Assembly (NCBI RefSeq): GCF_014648655.1
Contig: NZ_BMRN01000013.1
Location: forward strand, 124,001-188,000
Source of the DNA: Streptomyces atratus
GTDB lineage: Bacteria; Actinomycetota; Actinomycetes; Streptomycetales; Streptomycetaceae
DNA: 64,000 nt
Direction of reading: 5' to 3'
Below are positions 32,343-40,591 of this stretch, piece by piece. The translations under genes were made by a program, and so were the position numbers. Numbering within the stretch: position 1 is the stretch's first letter; each line of letters opens with the position of its first letter. The notes under the pieces were generated by a model that saw only the letters and a program-made list of their open reading frames with translations, did no database searches and had not been told where the DNA came from.

Positions 32343-33710
32343 TCAGAACCCGCCTCCGTCGAATCCGCCGCCCCCGAGGTCGCCGCCGCCGAAGCCGCCG
32401 CCGTCGAAGCCCGACGAGTCGAAGTCGGAGCCGGAGAAGTCCCCGCCGCTCCAGTCACCGCCGGAGTCGAAGTCACCGCCGCCGTACTCCGCCGCGTACG
32501 CCGGGCTCGACAGCGCCGAGCCGAGCAGTGTGCCGACCAGCAGGCCGGGGAGCAGACCACCGCCGAAGTAACCGCCCGCCCAGGGGCCGTACGCCGGGCC
32601 CGCCTCCCAGTACGGGCGGCGGCGGCCGTCGCCCGTGTCGACGGTACGGCCGAGCGGCTCCTCGCCCTCGCGCAGCCGGATCTCGTCCGCCGCGCAGACC
32701 GGGACCTCACGGGCCGTTCCGCCGGACGGGGACCACCGGACGTCGGCGACCGAGGGGCCGTGGCGCGGGTCGAAGAAGCACGGCGGGCGGCGGGCGGGCG
32801 GTTCACCGCCCTTGCGTCGGGCCTCCAGGACGGCGAGGGAGAAGCGGCCGTCCTCCAGGGCCTGGGTGACCCCGCGCACATCGGATGGGTGCTGGGCCTT
32901 CGACATGCGGATTTTGGCGCTCTCGTAGGAGTCGAGTGCCCGCTCGTAGTCGGCGCGCATGCTGTCGTCGGCGCCCGCCTCGGCGGGGTGGAAGTCGAGC
33001 CGGTCCAGGGTTTCTCCGTACGCGGTGATGTCCTCGTCCACGACGACCCGGAGCTTGTCGAGTGCGGCCCGCTCCTCGTCCTCCTTGCGCTTCCGGTTGC
33101 GCCGGAAGATCGTGTAGGCCGTGCCGGCGCCCAGCACCAGGATCGCGCCGACTGTGATCAGTCCGACGGTGGACGATGATCCGTCGCCCGCAAAGGAGCC
33201 GCCCCAGGAGGCGGGGGCGCTGCCCCGGGCCTGTTCGACGGCCCGGTCGACGAAGGCGTTCAGCTGCGTCGCGGCGTCGGTGTCCGTGCCGGGTGTCCTC
33301 ACGGCGGCGGTGAGGTTCTGGACCGCCCGGGTGGACATCACCGTGGGGTCGGCGCCCGCGTTGAACCCGTTGCCGAGGCGGACCGCGTAGACGCCGGTGA
33401 TGCCGGTGTCGGTGCGCAGGGTGGTGAGCAGGTTCTGCTCGGGGAACGCCGAGGTCCGCGGCAGCACCGCCACGAGAACGGGCTTGTCGGCGTCCTTGAT
33501 CTTCTTCGTCAGGGCGGCCGCCTGTCCCGGGGAGAGCTGGTCGGCGGCGGCCGGGTCGACGTACACCGGGCCCTTGCGCAGCGCCTGCGCGACATCATTG
33601 ATGGTGGATGCACCGACCGCTGTGGGCGCAGCGGGCGCCATGGCGAGCACGGCCACCGAGAGAATCAGCAGCAGGCCGGCCAACAAGGTCGGGAACAGCC
33701 TGTTCCGCAT
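32343..33710 (-). CDS. Membrane protein with extracytoplasmic domain and Gly/Asp-rich tail
   Basis: 455-residue protein of unknown function. Signal peptide (LLAGLLLILSVAVLAMAPAAPTA), then an extracytoplasmic domain of about 130 residues (GPVYVDPAAADQLSPGQAAALTKKI) reminiscent of TPM-type domains. One TM follows (GLITVGAILVLGAGTAYTIF), then a charged coiled-coil-like cytoplasmic stretch (RRNRKRKEDEERAALDKL) and a domain with CFFDPRHGP. Next is a hydrophobic GGYFGGGLLPGLLVGTLLG segment and a tail of GGDFDSGGDW/GGGFGGGDLG repeats made of near-tandem DNA at 32343-32480. It ends 53 bp upstream of the SpoIIE-type start on the same strand. Confidence 0.75.
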   Translation of the reverse strand: MRNRLFPTLLAGLLLILSVAVLAMAPAAPTAVGASTINDVAQALRKGPVYVDPAAADQLSPGQAAALTKKIKDADKPVLVAVLPRTSAFPEQNLLTTLRTDTGITGVYAVRLGNGFNAGADPTVMSTRAVQNLTAAVRTPGTDTDAATQLNAFVDRAVEQARGSAPASWGGSFAGDGSSSTVGLITVGAILVLGAGTAYTIFRRNRKRKEDEERAALDKLRVVVDEDITAYGETLDRLDFHPAEAGADDSMRADYERALDSYESAKIRMSKAQHPSDVRGVTQALEDGRFSLAVLEARRKGGEPPARRPPCFFDPRHGPSVADVRWSPSGGTAREVPVCAADEIRLREGEEPLGRTVDTGDGRRRPYWEAGPAYGPWAGGYFGGGLLPGLLVGTLLGSALSSPAYAAEYGGGDFDSGGDWSGGDFSGSDFDSSGFDGGGFGGGDLGGGGFDGGGF

Positions 33711-33770
33711 ATATCGAAGCTAACCCAGGTGGGCGGCTTGTGCGCCACCACCCGGTCCGGTACGCCTCCT

Positions 33771-33882
33771 TCAGCGGTCGGCGTCGTGGATCCGGCCCCT
33801 CGGGGACGGTGTCGTCGAAGGCGGCGCCGTTCTCGGTGATGACGGTCGGGATGCCGTAGTCCTTCTCTGGCCTGAGCGGCAC
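33771..33882 (-). pseudogene. Remnant of a GH1 beta-glucosidase gene
   Basis: A short fragment encodes DYGIPTVITENGAAFDDTV, which contains the GH1 catalytic nucleophile signature (ITENG). The expected continuation GRIHDADR appears in another frame after a frameshift, then a TGA. Nothing else of the roughly 450-residue enzyme is present. It lies between the Gly-rich membrane gene and the cimA terminator, at the boundary of the accessory stretch. Confidence 0.7.
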
Positions 33883-33891
33883 GACCGGTCC

Positions 33892-33925
33892 GGCGGGCCC
33901 ACGGCGAACGTGCGGTGGGCCCGCC
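33892..33925 (-). terminator. cimA terminator hairpin
   Basis: 11-bp perfect stem (33892-33902 with 33915-33925) 9 bp past the cimA stop codon. Confidence 0.75.
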
Positions 33926-33933
33926 TGCGACGA

Positions 33934-35541
33934 CTACTCCGCCGGCTCGATCCCGGCACGCAGCAGCCCGTACGTGTAGGCGTCCTCCAGCGCCTGCCAG
34001 GACGCCGCGATGACGTTCTCCGCGACGCCGACCGTGGCCCAGTCGCCGGTGCCGTCGCCCGTGGTGATGAGGACGCGGGTGGTGGACTCGGTGCCGGTGC
34101 GGCCTTCGAGGATGCGGACCTTGTAGTCGACCAGTTCCAGCTTGGCGAGCTGCGGGTAGATCCGCTCCAGCGCGACGCGCAGCGCCCGGTCGAGTGCGTT
34201 GACCGGGCCGTTGCCCTCGGCGGTGGCGACGATGCGCTCGCCCTTGGCCCAGAGCTTCACGGTCGCCTCGTTGGCGTGCGTGCCGTCGGGGCGGTCCTCG
34301 ACGATGGCGCGCCAGGACTCGGTGCGGAAGTAGCGGCGTGCCCGGCCCTCGGCCTCGGCGCGCAACAGCAGTTCGAAGGAGGCGTCGGCGGCCTCGTACG
34401 TGTAGCCCTTGAGCTCGCGCTCCTTGACGCGTTCGACGACCCGGCCGACGAGTTCGCGGTCGCCTCCGAGGTCGATGCCGAGCTCCTTGCCCTTGAGCTC
34501 GATGGAGGCGCGGCCCGCCATGTCGGAGACGAGCATCCGCATGGTGTTGCCGACCAGCGCGGGGTCGATGTGCTGGTACAGGTCGGGGTCGACCTTGATC
34601 GCGGAGGCGTGCAGTCCGGCCTTGTGGGCGAAGGCGGAAACACCCACATAGGGCTGGTGGGTGGAGGGCGTCAGGTTGACGACCTCGGCGATCGCGTGCG
34701 AGACGCGGGTCATGTCGGCGAGTGCGCCCTCGGGCAGGACGGTCTTGCCGTACTTGAGTTCCAGGGCGGCGACGACGGGGAAGAGGTTGGCGTTGCCGAC
34801 CCGTTCGCCGTAGCCGTTGGCGGTGCACTGGACGTGGGTGGCGCCCGCGTCGACGGCGGCCAGGGTGTTGGCGACCGCGCAGCCGGTGTCGTCCTGGGCG
34901 TGGATGCCGAGCCGGGCGCCGGTGTCGGCGAGGACGGTGGAGACGACGGCCTGGACCTGGGCCGGGAGCATCCCGCCGTTGGTGTCGCAGAGGATGACGA
35001 CATCGGCGCCGGCCTCGGAGGCGGCGCGGACGACGGCCTTGGCGTACTCGGGGTTGGCGCGGTAGCCGTCGAAGAAGTGCTCGCAATCCACGAAGACCCG
35101 GCGGCCCTGCTCACGGAGGAAGGAGACGGTGTCGCGGACCATCTCCAGGTTCTCTTCGAGGGTGGTGCGCAGGGCGAGTTCCACATGGCGGTCGTGGGAC
35201 TTGGCGACCAGCGTGATCACGGGGGCACCGGAGTCCAGCAGCGCCTTGACCTGGTGGTCCTCGGCGGCCTTGCCACCGGCCCTGCGGGTCGCGCCGAAGG
35301 CGACCAGCTCGGCGTTCTTGAACTCGATCTCCTGCTGGGCGCGGGCGAAGAACTCGGTGTCCCGGGGGTTGGCGCCGGGCCAGCCGCCCTCGATGAAGCC
35401 CACGCCGAAGTTGTCCAGGTGCCGCGCGATGGTCAGCTTGTCCGCGACCGTCAGGTTGATGCCTTCACGCTGGGCCCCGTCGCGCAGTGTGGTGTCGAAG
35501 ACATGGAAACTGTCGTCGGTGGCCTTGGCCTTGGTGGTCAT
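33934..35541 (-). CDS. cimA: (R)-citramalate synthase
   Basis: 535-residue enzyme condensing pyruvate and acetyl-CoA to citramalate, the threonine-independent route to isoleucine. DRE-TIM barrel features are FDTTLRDGAQREGI (metal/catalytic R-D), EGGWPGANPRD, ILCDTNGGMLP, GIHAQDDTGCAVANTLAAVDAGATHVQCTANGYGERVGN. The C-terminal LeuA-type regulatory domain follows (ELVDYKVRILEG, TRVLITTGDG). HVQCT/NGYGERVGN sequence and length fit CimA rather than the leuA group; S. coelicolor databases often call it leuA2. ATG 35541 has AGGAG 11 nt upstream. The leader contains a terminator and a short peptide with Ile codons. Confidence 0.92.
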   Translation of the reverse strand: MTTKAKATDDSFHVFDTTLRDGAQREGINLTVADKLTIARHLDNFGVGFIEGGWPGANPRDTEFFARAQQEIEFKNAELVAFGATRRAGGKAAEDHQVKALLDSGAPVITLVAKSHDRHVELALRTTLEENLEMVRDTVSFLREQGRRVFVDCEHFFDGYRANPEYAKAVVRAASEAGADVVILCDTNGGMLPAQVQAVVSTVLADTGARLGIHAQDDTGCAVANTLAAVDAGATHVQCTANGYGERVGNANLFPVVAALELKYGKTVLPEGALADMTRVSHAIAEVVNLTPSTHQPYVGVSAFAHKAGLHASAIKVDPDLYQHIDPALVGNTMRMLVSDMAGRASIELKGKELGIDLGGDRELVGRVVERVKERELKGYTYEAADASFELLLRAEAEGRARRYFRTESWRAIVEDRPDGTHANEATVKLWAKGERIVATAEGNGPVNALDRALRVALERIYPQLAKLELVDYKVRILEGRTGTESTTRVLITTGDGTGDWATVGVAENVIAASWQALEDAYTYGLLRAGIEPAE

Positions 35542-35644
35542 GCTGGTCTGAACTCCTGTCGGATGAGTGGATCCGGACGATCTGGCTCCACTTGCCCCCA
35601 TCATCCCGCGCACCTCACCCCGGCCGGGGTGAGGGCCGGAAAAC

Positions 35645-35671
35645 GAAAAAACCCCTCGCGGGTGCGAGAGG
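35645..35671 (-). terminator. Rho-independent terminator in the cimA leader (putative attenuator)
   Basis: On the minus strand CCTCTCGC-ACC-CGCGAGGGG forms an 8-bp stem followed by TTTTTT, about 105 nt upstream of the cimA start. U-runs of this quality are uncommon in this genome. It resembles in form the terminator in the ilvB leader. Confidence 0.75.
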
Positions 35672-35726
35672 TCTGCGCGCGGGTCTGGGGCACGGTGGCC
35701 GTGCCGCACATGGTGGTACGGGACGG

Positions 35727-35762
35727 TCACTGCGGACCGGCGCGCCTGTTGCCGATAATCAT
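35727..35762 (-). CDS. Putative cimA leader peptide MIIGNRRAGPQ
   Basis: An 11-codon ORF opens with Met-Ile-Ile and stops 56 nt before the terminator in the cimA leader. Two adjacent Ile codons would suit attenuation of an isoleucine-pathway gene by charged tRNA-Ile. No Shine-Dalgarno is visible, so translation would need a leaderless transcript. Confidence is limited by the short length. Confidence 0.4.
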   Translation of the reverse strand: MIIGNRRAGPQ

Positions 35763-35772
35763 GACGAACGAG

Positions 35773-35810
35773 GGCACGGAGGCAGTCTTGCACAGGGCTG
35801 CCTCCGTGCC
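35773..35810 (-). terminator. Hairpin after the MHS transporter gene
   Basis: 13-bp perfect stem (35773-35785 with 35798-35810), 12-nt loop, 10 bp past the transporter stop. It separates this operon from the cimA leader. Confidence 0.8.
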
Positions 35811-35820
35811 GTGGCCCGTC

Positions 35821-37161
35821 TCAGGATGCGGGCGTGACGCTCGTCGCTCCGGACGACTCCGCCGGGGCCGCCTGCCCTGTCCTGCGGTCGGCACCGACCC
35901 GGCCGAGGTCGATGCCGCGGGTCTCGCGCATGGTCAGGTAGACGACCAGGGAAACCGCCGCGCAGCCCGCCACGTACCAGTAGAAGCCGGACTCGACGCC
36001 CGACTTCTTGAACCAGAGCGCCACGTACTCGGCGGTTCCGCCGAAGAGCGCGTTGGCGATGGCGTACGGGAGGGCGACGCCCAGGGCGCGGATGCCGGTC
36101 GGGAAGAGCTCGGCCTTCACACAGGCGTTGATCGAGGTGTAGCCGGTGACGACGACCAGTGCGAGGAGCGCCAGGCCGAACGCGGGCCAGAAGGTGCCCG
36201 CGTGCTTGAGCATCGTCATGATCGGCACGGTCAGGAAGGTCGAGCCGACGGCGAAGGTGATCAGCAGTGGGCGGCGGCCGATCCGGTCGGAGAGCAGTCC
36301 GGCCAGCGGCTGGATGCACATGAAGACGAACAGGGCGCAGAAGCTGACGAGCGAGGCGGTGGACTTCTCCATGCCGGCGCTCTTGGAGAGGAACTTGGTG
36401 AGATAGGTCGTGTACGTGTAGTACGCGACGGTCCCGCCCATGGTCAGCGCCATCACCAGGAACGCCTCGCGCTTGTGCTGCCACAGCGCCTTCAGCGTGC
36501 CGCGGTCCTCCTGCTCGGCGGCGCCGGACTCCGCGTACACCTCGGTCTCCAGCATCGAGCGGCGCAGATAGAAGACGATCGCGGCACCGAGCGCACCGAC
36601 GATGAACGGGATGCGCCAGCCCCAGCTGTGCAGGGCCGCGTCCGACATGTTGCGCTGCAGGATGATCTGGAGGCCGAGGCCGATGAGCTGTCCCGCGGTC
36701 ATGGACACGTACTGGAAGCTGGAGGCGAAGCCGCGCCGGTGGGGCGCGGACGCCTCGGTCAGATAGGTGGCGCTGGCGGCGTACTCGCCCCCGACGCTGA
36801 GGCCCTGCAGCAGCCGGGCCACCAGCAGGACGGCGACACCGCCGTATCCCGCGACGTCGTACGTCGGCGCGATGGCGATGAGGACCGCGGAGGCCGACAT
36901 GAGGGTGACGGTGAGGGTGAGCGCGGCCTTGCGGCCCTTGCGGTCACCGATCCGGCCGAGCAGCCAGCCGCCGACCGGCCGCATGAAGAAGCCGACGGCG
37001 AAGATGCCCATGGTGTTCATGAGATTGGCGGTCTCATTGCCTTCGGGGAAGAACGAATCCGCGAAGTAGACCGCGAAGGTCGCGTACACGAACCAGTCGA
37101 ACCACTCGACCATGTTGCCGGCGGAGCCGACCCAGATTTTCTTCCACTGCTCTCGTCCCAT
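35821..37161 (-). CDS. MFS transporter, metabolite:H+ symporter (MHS) family
   Basis: 446-residue 12-TM permease of the MHS group, whose members import dicarboxylates, tricarboxylates, betaines or proline with protons. Seen: VGSAGNMVEWFDWFVYATFAVYF at the N-terminus, the loop 2-3 signature GRIGDRKGRKAAL, ARLLQGLSVGGEYAASATYL, SDRIGRRPLL and ELFPTGIRALGVALPYAIANALFGG. It is the last gene of the ureAB-ureC-aguA-tetR group, 81 bp after tetR. Its substrate may relate to agmatine or ureide breakdown, by context only. Confidence 0.9.
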   Translation of the reverse strand: MGREQWKKIWVGSAGNMVEWFDWFVYATFAVYFADSFFPEGNETANLMNTMGIFAVGFFMRPVGGWLLGRIGDRKGRKAALTLTVTLMSASAVLIAIAPTYDVAGYGGVAVLLVARLLQGLSVGGEYAASATYLTEASAPHRRGFASSFQYVSMTAGQLIGLGLQIILQRNMSDAALHSWGWRIPFIVGALGAAIVFYLRRSMLETEVYAESGAAEQEDRGTLKALWQHKREAFLVMALTMGGTVAYYTYTTYLTKFLSKSAGMEKSTASLVSFCALFVFMCIQPLAGLLSDRIGRRPLLITFAVGSTFLTVPIMTMLKHAGTFWPAFGLALLALVVVTGYTSINACVKAELFPTGIRALGVALPYAIANALFGGTAEYVALWFKKSGVESGFYWYVAGCAAVSLVVYLTMRETRGIDLGRVGADRRTGQAAPAESSGATSVTPAS

Positions 37162-37242
37162 GGTCCGCCACCGTGCCCGAACAGCCGGGAGCGCAACAAG
37201 GCCGCAACGGGCAACGATCAGGCGTACTTGAGTGCGTTTAGT

Positions 37243-37866
37243 TCACGGCAGAACGGGCCGCTCCGGTGCGGTAAGCGAGTCGTCGATGAACTCCCGCACC
37301 TGGTCGAGGACTTGGAAGCGGCCGGTGCCGGGGATACCGACCGCGACATGGACGCTGAACCCGTCGAGCAGGGCGCGCAGCCGGGTCGCGAACCGTTCGG
37401 CGTCGACGGTACGGAACTCCCCGCGCGAGGCGCCTTCCGCCAGCAGCGCCACCAGGTCGCGGTGCCAGGCGCCCTCGATCGCGGCCTGCCGGGCGCGTGC
37501 GTCGTCGTCGGCGTTCTGCGAGCGGTTCCAGACCTCCAGCCAGAGCGTCCAGTGCGGATCGCGGTGGCCGTCGGGGAGGTACAGATCGATGTACGCGTCG
37601 AGCCGTTCGCGGACCGTCACCCGACCGGACAGCAGGGTGCGCCGCTGTGCGCCGAGCCGGCCCTCGCTCCACTCCAGGGTCTGGAGCAGCAGCTCGTCCT
37701 TGGTGCGGAAGTAGTAGAGGAGGTGTCCGCTGCTCATGCCGACCTCACGGCCGAGCCCGGCCATGGTGAGGCCGTCGAGGCCCCGCTCGGCGATGGTGGC
37801 CATGGCGGCGGCCAGCACTTCCTCGCGGGGCGGGGCGGTGTTGCGACGGCGTGGAGCGGGGGGCAC
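37243..37866 (-). CDS. TetR-family regulator of the agmatine/urease operon
   Basis: 207-residue TetR-family regulator. The N-terminal HTH is at residues 14-60 (REEVLAAAMATIAERGLDGL, GREVGMSSGHLLYYFRTKDELL). The C-terminal helical ligand domain has DPHWTLWLEVWNRSQN and LRALLDGFSVHVAVG, of the BetI/PuuR-like TetR subgroup. It is encoded 3 bp after aguA and so belongs to its operon. It probably controls the operon in answer to an amine or a guanidino compound; that is inference. Confidence 0.88.
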   Translation of the reverse strand: MPPAPRRRNTAPPREEVLAAAMATIAERGLDGLTMAGLGREVGMSSGHLLYYFRTKDELLLQTLEWSEGRLGAQRRTLLSGRVTVRERLDAYIDLYLPDGHRDPHWTLWLEVWNRSQNADDDARARQAAIEGAWHRDLVALLAEGASRGEFRTVDAERFATRLRALLDGFSVHVAVGIPGTGRFQVLDQVREFIDDSLTAPERPVLP

Positions 37867-37869
37867 GGT

Positions 37870-38883
37870 TCAGACCTTCGGCTGCTGCTGCGTGATGCAG
37901 TGGATGCCTCCACCGCCGGCAAAGATCGTACGGGCGTCGACGAGTGTCACCGTACGGTCGGGGAACAGCTCGCCGAAGATCGCCGCCGCCTCCTTGTCGC
38001 GCGGGTCGTCGAAGGCGCAGAGAACCACGCCGTCGTTGCAGAGGTAATGGTTGATGTAGGAGTAGTCGACCCACTCCCCGTCGGCCTTCAGCACGGTGGG
38101 CGCGGGGACCTCCACCACGTTCAGGGAGCGGCCCCTGGCGTCGGTGGCGGCGCGCAGGATGCGGACGGTCTCACGGGTGATCTCGTGGTCGGGGTGGGCC
38201 GGGTCCGGCTGGACATGGGCGACGACGGTGCCGGGGCGGGCGAAGGCGGCGACGATGTCGACATGACCGAGGGTGCCGTACGTGCCGTAGTCACCGGCCA
38301 GTCCGCGGGGCAGCCAGATGGCCTTCTCGGTGCCGAGCCTGGCGTGGATCTCGGCCTCGACCTGCTCGTGGGTCCAGTCGGGGTTGCGTTCCTTGCCGAG
38401 CTGGACGGTTTCGGTGAGCAGAACGGTGCCCTCGCCGTCGACATGGATGGCGCCGCCCTCGTTGACGAGCGTCGAGCTGTGTACGGGGACGGCCGCGAGA
38501 CCGGCGACGGCGCGGGCGATGTGCTGGTCATGCTCCCAGCGGGCCCACCCCTGGGCGCCCCAGCCGTTGAACGTCCAGTCGACGGCGGCCAGTTGACGCC
38601 CGTCACTGACGAAGGTGGGGCCGATGTCGCGCATCCAGGCGTCGTCGAGCGGACGGACGGCCAGCTCGATGTCCGGGCCGAGAAGTGCGCGGGCGCTGTC
38701 CTCCTGGCCCGGGCCGACGACCATCGTGACGGGTTCGAAGCGGCGGACGGCGCGGGCGACGGTGGCCCAGGCGCTGCGGGCCTCGTCCAGTTCGGCGTCG
38801 GTGTCGAAGGTGGGGTTGGGGCCCGGCCAGGCCATCCAGGTGCGTTCGTGCGGGGCCCACTCGGGCGGCATGCGGAAGGTCAT
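37870..38883 (-). CDS. aguA: Agmatine deiminase
   Basis: 337-residue peptidylarginine-deiminase-type enzyme converting agmatine to N-carbamoylputrescine and ammonia. Signature sequence: MPPEWAPHERTWMAWP at the start, WMRDIGPTFV, NEGGAIHVDGEGTVLLTE, LPRGLAGDYGTYGTLGHVDIVAAF and C-terminal FAGGGGIHCITQQQP with the catalytic Cys in IHCIT. ATG 38883 is used; the frame remains open upstream into ureC. It lies 19 bp downstream of ureC and 3 bp upstream of tetR. No N-carbamoylputrescine amidohydrolase gene (aguB) is found nearby. Confidence 0.93.
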   Translation of the reverse strand: MTFRMPPEWAPHERTWMAWPGPNPTFDTDAELDEARSAWATVARAVRRFEPVTMVVGPGQEDSARALLGPDIELAVRPLDDAWMRDIGPTFVSDGRQLAAVDWTFNGWGAQGWARWEHDQHIARAVAGLAAVPVHSSTLVNEGGAIHVDGEGTVLLTETVQLGKERNPDWTHEQVEAEIHARLGTEKAIWLPRGLAGDYGTYGTLGHVDIVAAFARPGTVVAHVQPDPAHPDHEITRETVRILRAATDARGRSLNVVEVPAPTVLKADGEWVDYSYINHYLCNDGVVLCAFDDPRDKEAAAIFGELFPDRTVTLVDARTIFAGGGGIHCITQQQPKV

Positions 38884-38902
38884 GAAGCGTCCTTGAAAGG
38901 TG

Positions 38903-40591
38903 TCAGAGGAAGTAGAGGCGGTTGAGGGAGACGGAGTCGGCCGGCTCGGAGCGCAGCGGGTCGCCGTCCAGGGTGACCAGACCGCTGTGGGCGTCCACCG
39001 CGACTTCTCCGGTACGGGAGTTGTGGACGAGGTCGCCGGGGCCGATGCCGCGCGTCCCGCGCACTGCGACACGGCGCCGGCGCGTGGGCATCAGGTCCGC
39101 GCCGAGCTGGGTCGCGGCCTGCGAGACGAAGGCCACGGAGAGATCGGCCGCGGTGGCTCCGTACGCTCCGAACTGCGGTCCGAGGACCAGGGGTTCACAG
39201 GTGTCGGTGGCGGCGTTCGGGTCGCCCGTGACCCCGTACGCCGGGAAGCCGGACTTCAGCACGAGCTGCGGCTTCGCACCGAAGAACTCGGGCCGCCACA
39301 GCACGATGTCGGCGAGCTTCCCGGTCTCGATGGAGCCGATCTCGTGCGCGAGGCCGTGGGCGATGGCGGGGTTGATGGTGAGCTTGGCGATGTAGCGCAG
39401 CACCCGGGCGTTGTCGTCCGCGGGGCCGTCCCCGTCCATCGGGCCGAGTTCGGCCTTCATCTTCCCGGCCATCGCGAAGGTGCGGCGTACCGTCTCACCG
39501 GCCCGTCCCATGCCCTGCGCGTCGGAGGACGTGATACCGATGGCGCCCAGGTCGTGCAGGACGTCCTCGGCGCCCATCGTCCCGGCGCGGATGCGGTCGC
39601 GGGCCATGGCGGCGTCGCCCGGCAGGTCCGTCTTGAGGTCGTGTACGGAGACGATCATCCCGTAGTGCTCGGCGACGGCGTCCCTGCCGAAGGGCAGCGT
39701 CGGGTTGGTGGACGAGCCGATGACGTTCTCGACGCCCGCCATCTTGAGGACGTTGGGGACGTGTCCGCCGCCGCAGCCCTCGATGTGGAAGGCGTGGATC
39801 GTGCGGCCTTCGAGGACACGCAGGGTGTCCTCGACCGACAGGCACTCGTTCAGCCCGTCGCTGTGCAGGGCGACCTGGACGTCGTGTTCCTCGGCGACCC
39901 GCAGTGCGGTGTCCAGGGCGCGGGTGTGGGCGCCCATGTCCTCGTGGACCTTGAAGCCGCAGGCCCCGCCCTCCGCGAGCGCCTCGACCAACGGCGCCTC
40001 GTGGGAGGACGAACCGCGCCCCAGGAAGCCGATGTTGACCGGCCAGGCGTCGAACGCGTTGAACGCATGGCGCAGGGCCCAGGGCGAGTTGACGCCGACA
40101 CCCCAGACGGGGCCGAACTCCTGGCCGATGATCGTGGTGACACCGGAGGCGAGCGATGCCTCCATGATCCGCGGCGAGAGCAGATGGACATGGGTGTCGA
40201 CAGCGCCCGCCGTCGCGATCATCCCCTCGCCGGAGACGATCGTCGTCCCTGTGCCGACAACGACATCGACGCCGTCGAGGGTGTCCGGGTTACCGGCCCG
40301 CCCGATCGCCGAGATCCGGCCCTCGCGGATACCGATCGACACCTTGCGGATGCCCTGCACGGCGTCGATGACCAGCACATTGCTGATGACGACATCGCAG
40401 GTGTCCCGGACGGCGGCGGCCTTGAGATGCAGCCCGTCGCGGGCGGTCTTGCCGAATCCGGCGAGGAATTCCTCGCCGTACTGCTGTGCGTCCGACTCGA
40501 CGCGGACGGTCAGCCCGGAGTCACCGAGCCTGACCCGGTCCCCGGCCCGCGGGCCGTGGACGGAGGCGTACTCGTACGGATCGATACTCAT
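38903..40591 (-). CDS. ureC: Urease alpha subunit, divergent form
   Basis: 562-residue urease alpha-type amidohydrolase. Compared with Klebsiella urease the nickel ligands are kept: DTHVH (two His), carbamylated Lys in CGFKVHED, ALHSD, FHIEGCGGGH, and Asp in TSSDAQGMG. The mobile-flap sequence MVCHHLD is MIVSVHDLK here, so the flap Cys is Val while the catalytic His is kept. The substrate loop GGGTGP is GQEFGP. No ureE/F/G/D genes lie in this window. ATG 40591 overlaps the ureAB stop (ATGA). It is in one operon with aguA, so its true substrate might be urea or a related ureido/guanidino compound. Confidence 0.88.
   Translation of the reverse strand: MSIDPYEYASVHGPRAGDRVRLGDSGLTVRVESDAQQYGEEFLAGFGKTARDGLHLKAAAVRDTCDVVISNVLVIDAVQGIRKVSIGIREGRISAIGRAGNPDTLDGVDVVVGTGTTIVSGEGMIATAGAVDTHVHLLSPRIMEASLASGVTTIIGQEFGPVWGVGVNSPWALRHAFNAFDAWPVNIGFLGRGSSSHEAPLVEALAEGGACGFKVHEDMGAHTRALDTALRVAEEHDVQVALHSDGLNECLSVEDTLRVLEGRTIHAFHIEGCGGGHVPNVLKMAGVENVIGSSTNPTLPFGRDAVAEHYGMIVSVHDLKTDLPGDAAMARDRIRAGTMGAEDVLHDLGAIGITSSDAQGMGRAGETVRRTFAMAGKMKAELGPMDGDGPADDNARVLRYIAKLTINPAIAHGLAHEIGSIETGKLADIVLWRPEFFGAKPQLVLKSGFPAYGVTGDPNAATDTCEPLVLGPQFGAYGATAADLSVAFVSQAATQLGADLMPTRRRRVAVRGTRGIGPGDLVHNSRTGEVAVDAHSGLVTLDGDPLRSEPADSVSLNRLYFL

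Noticed and set aside
33910..38925. Plus-strand open frame of 1671 codons opposite cimA, MHS, tetR and aguA
   Set aside because: It runs across four well-supported genes and their intergenic hairpins; no family resemblance.
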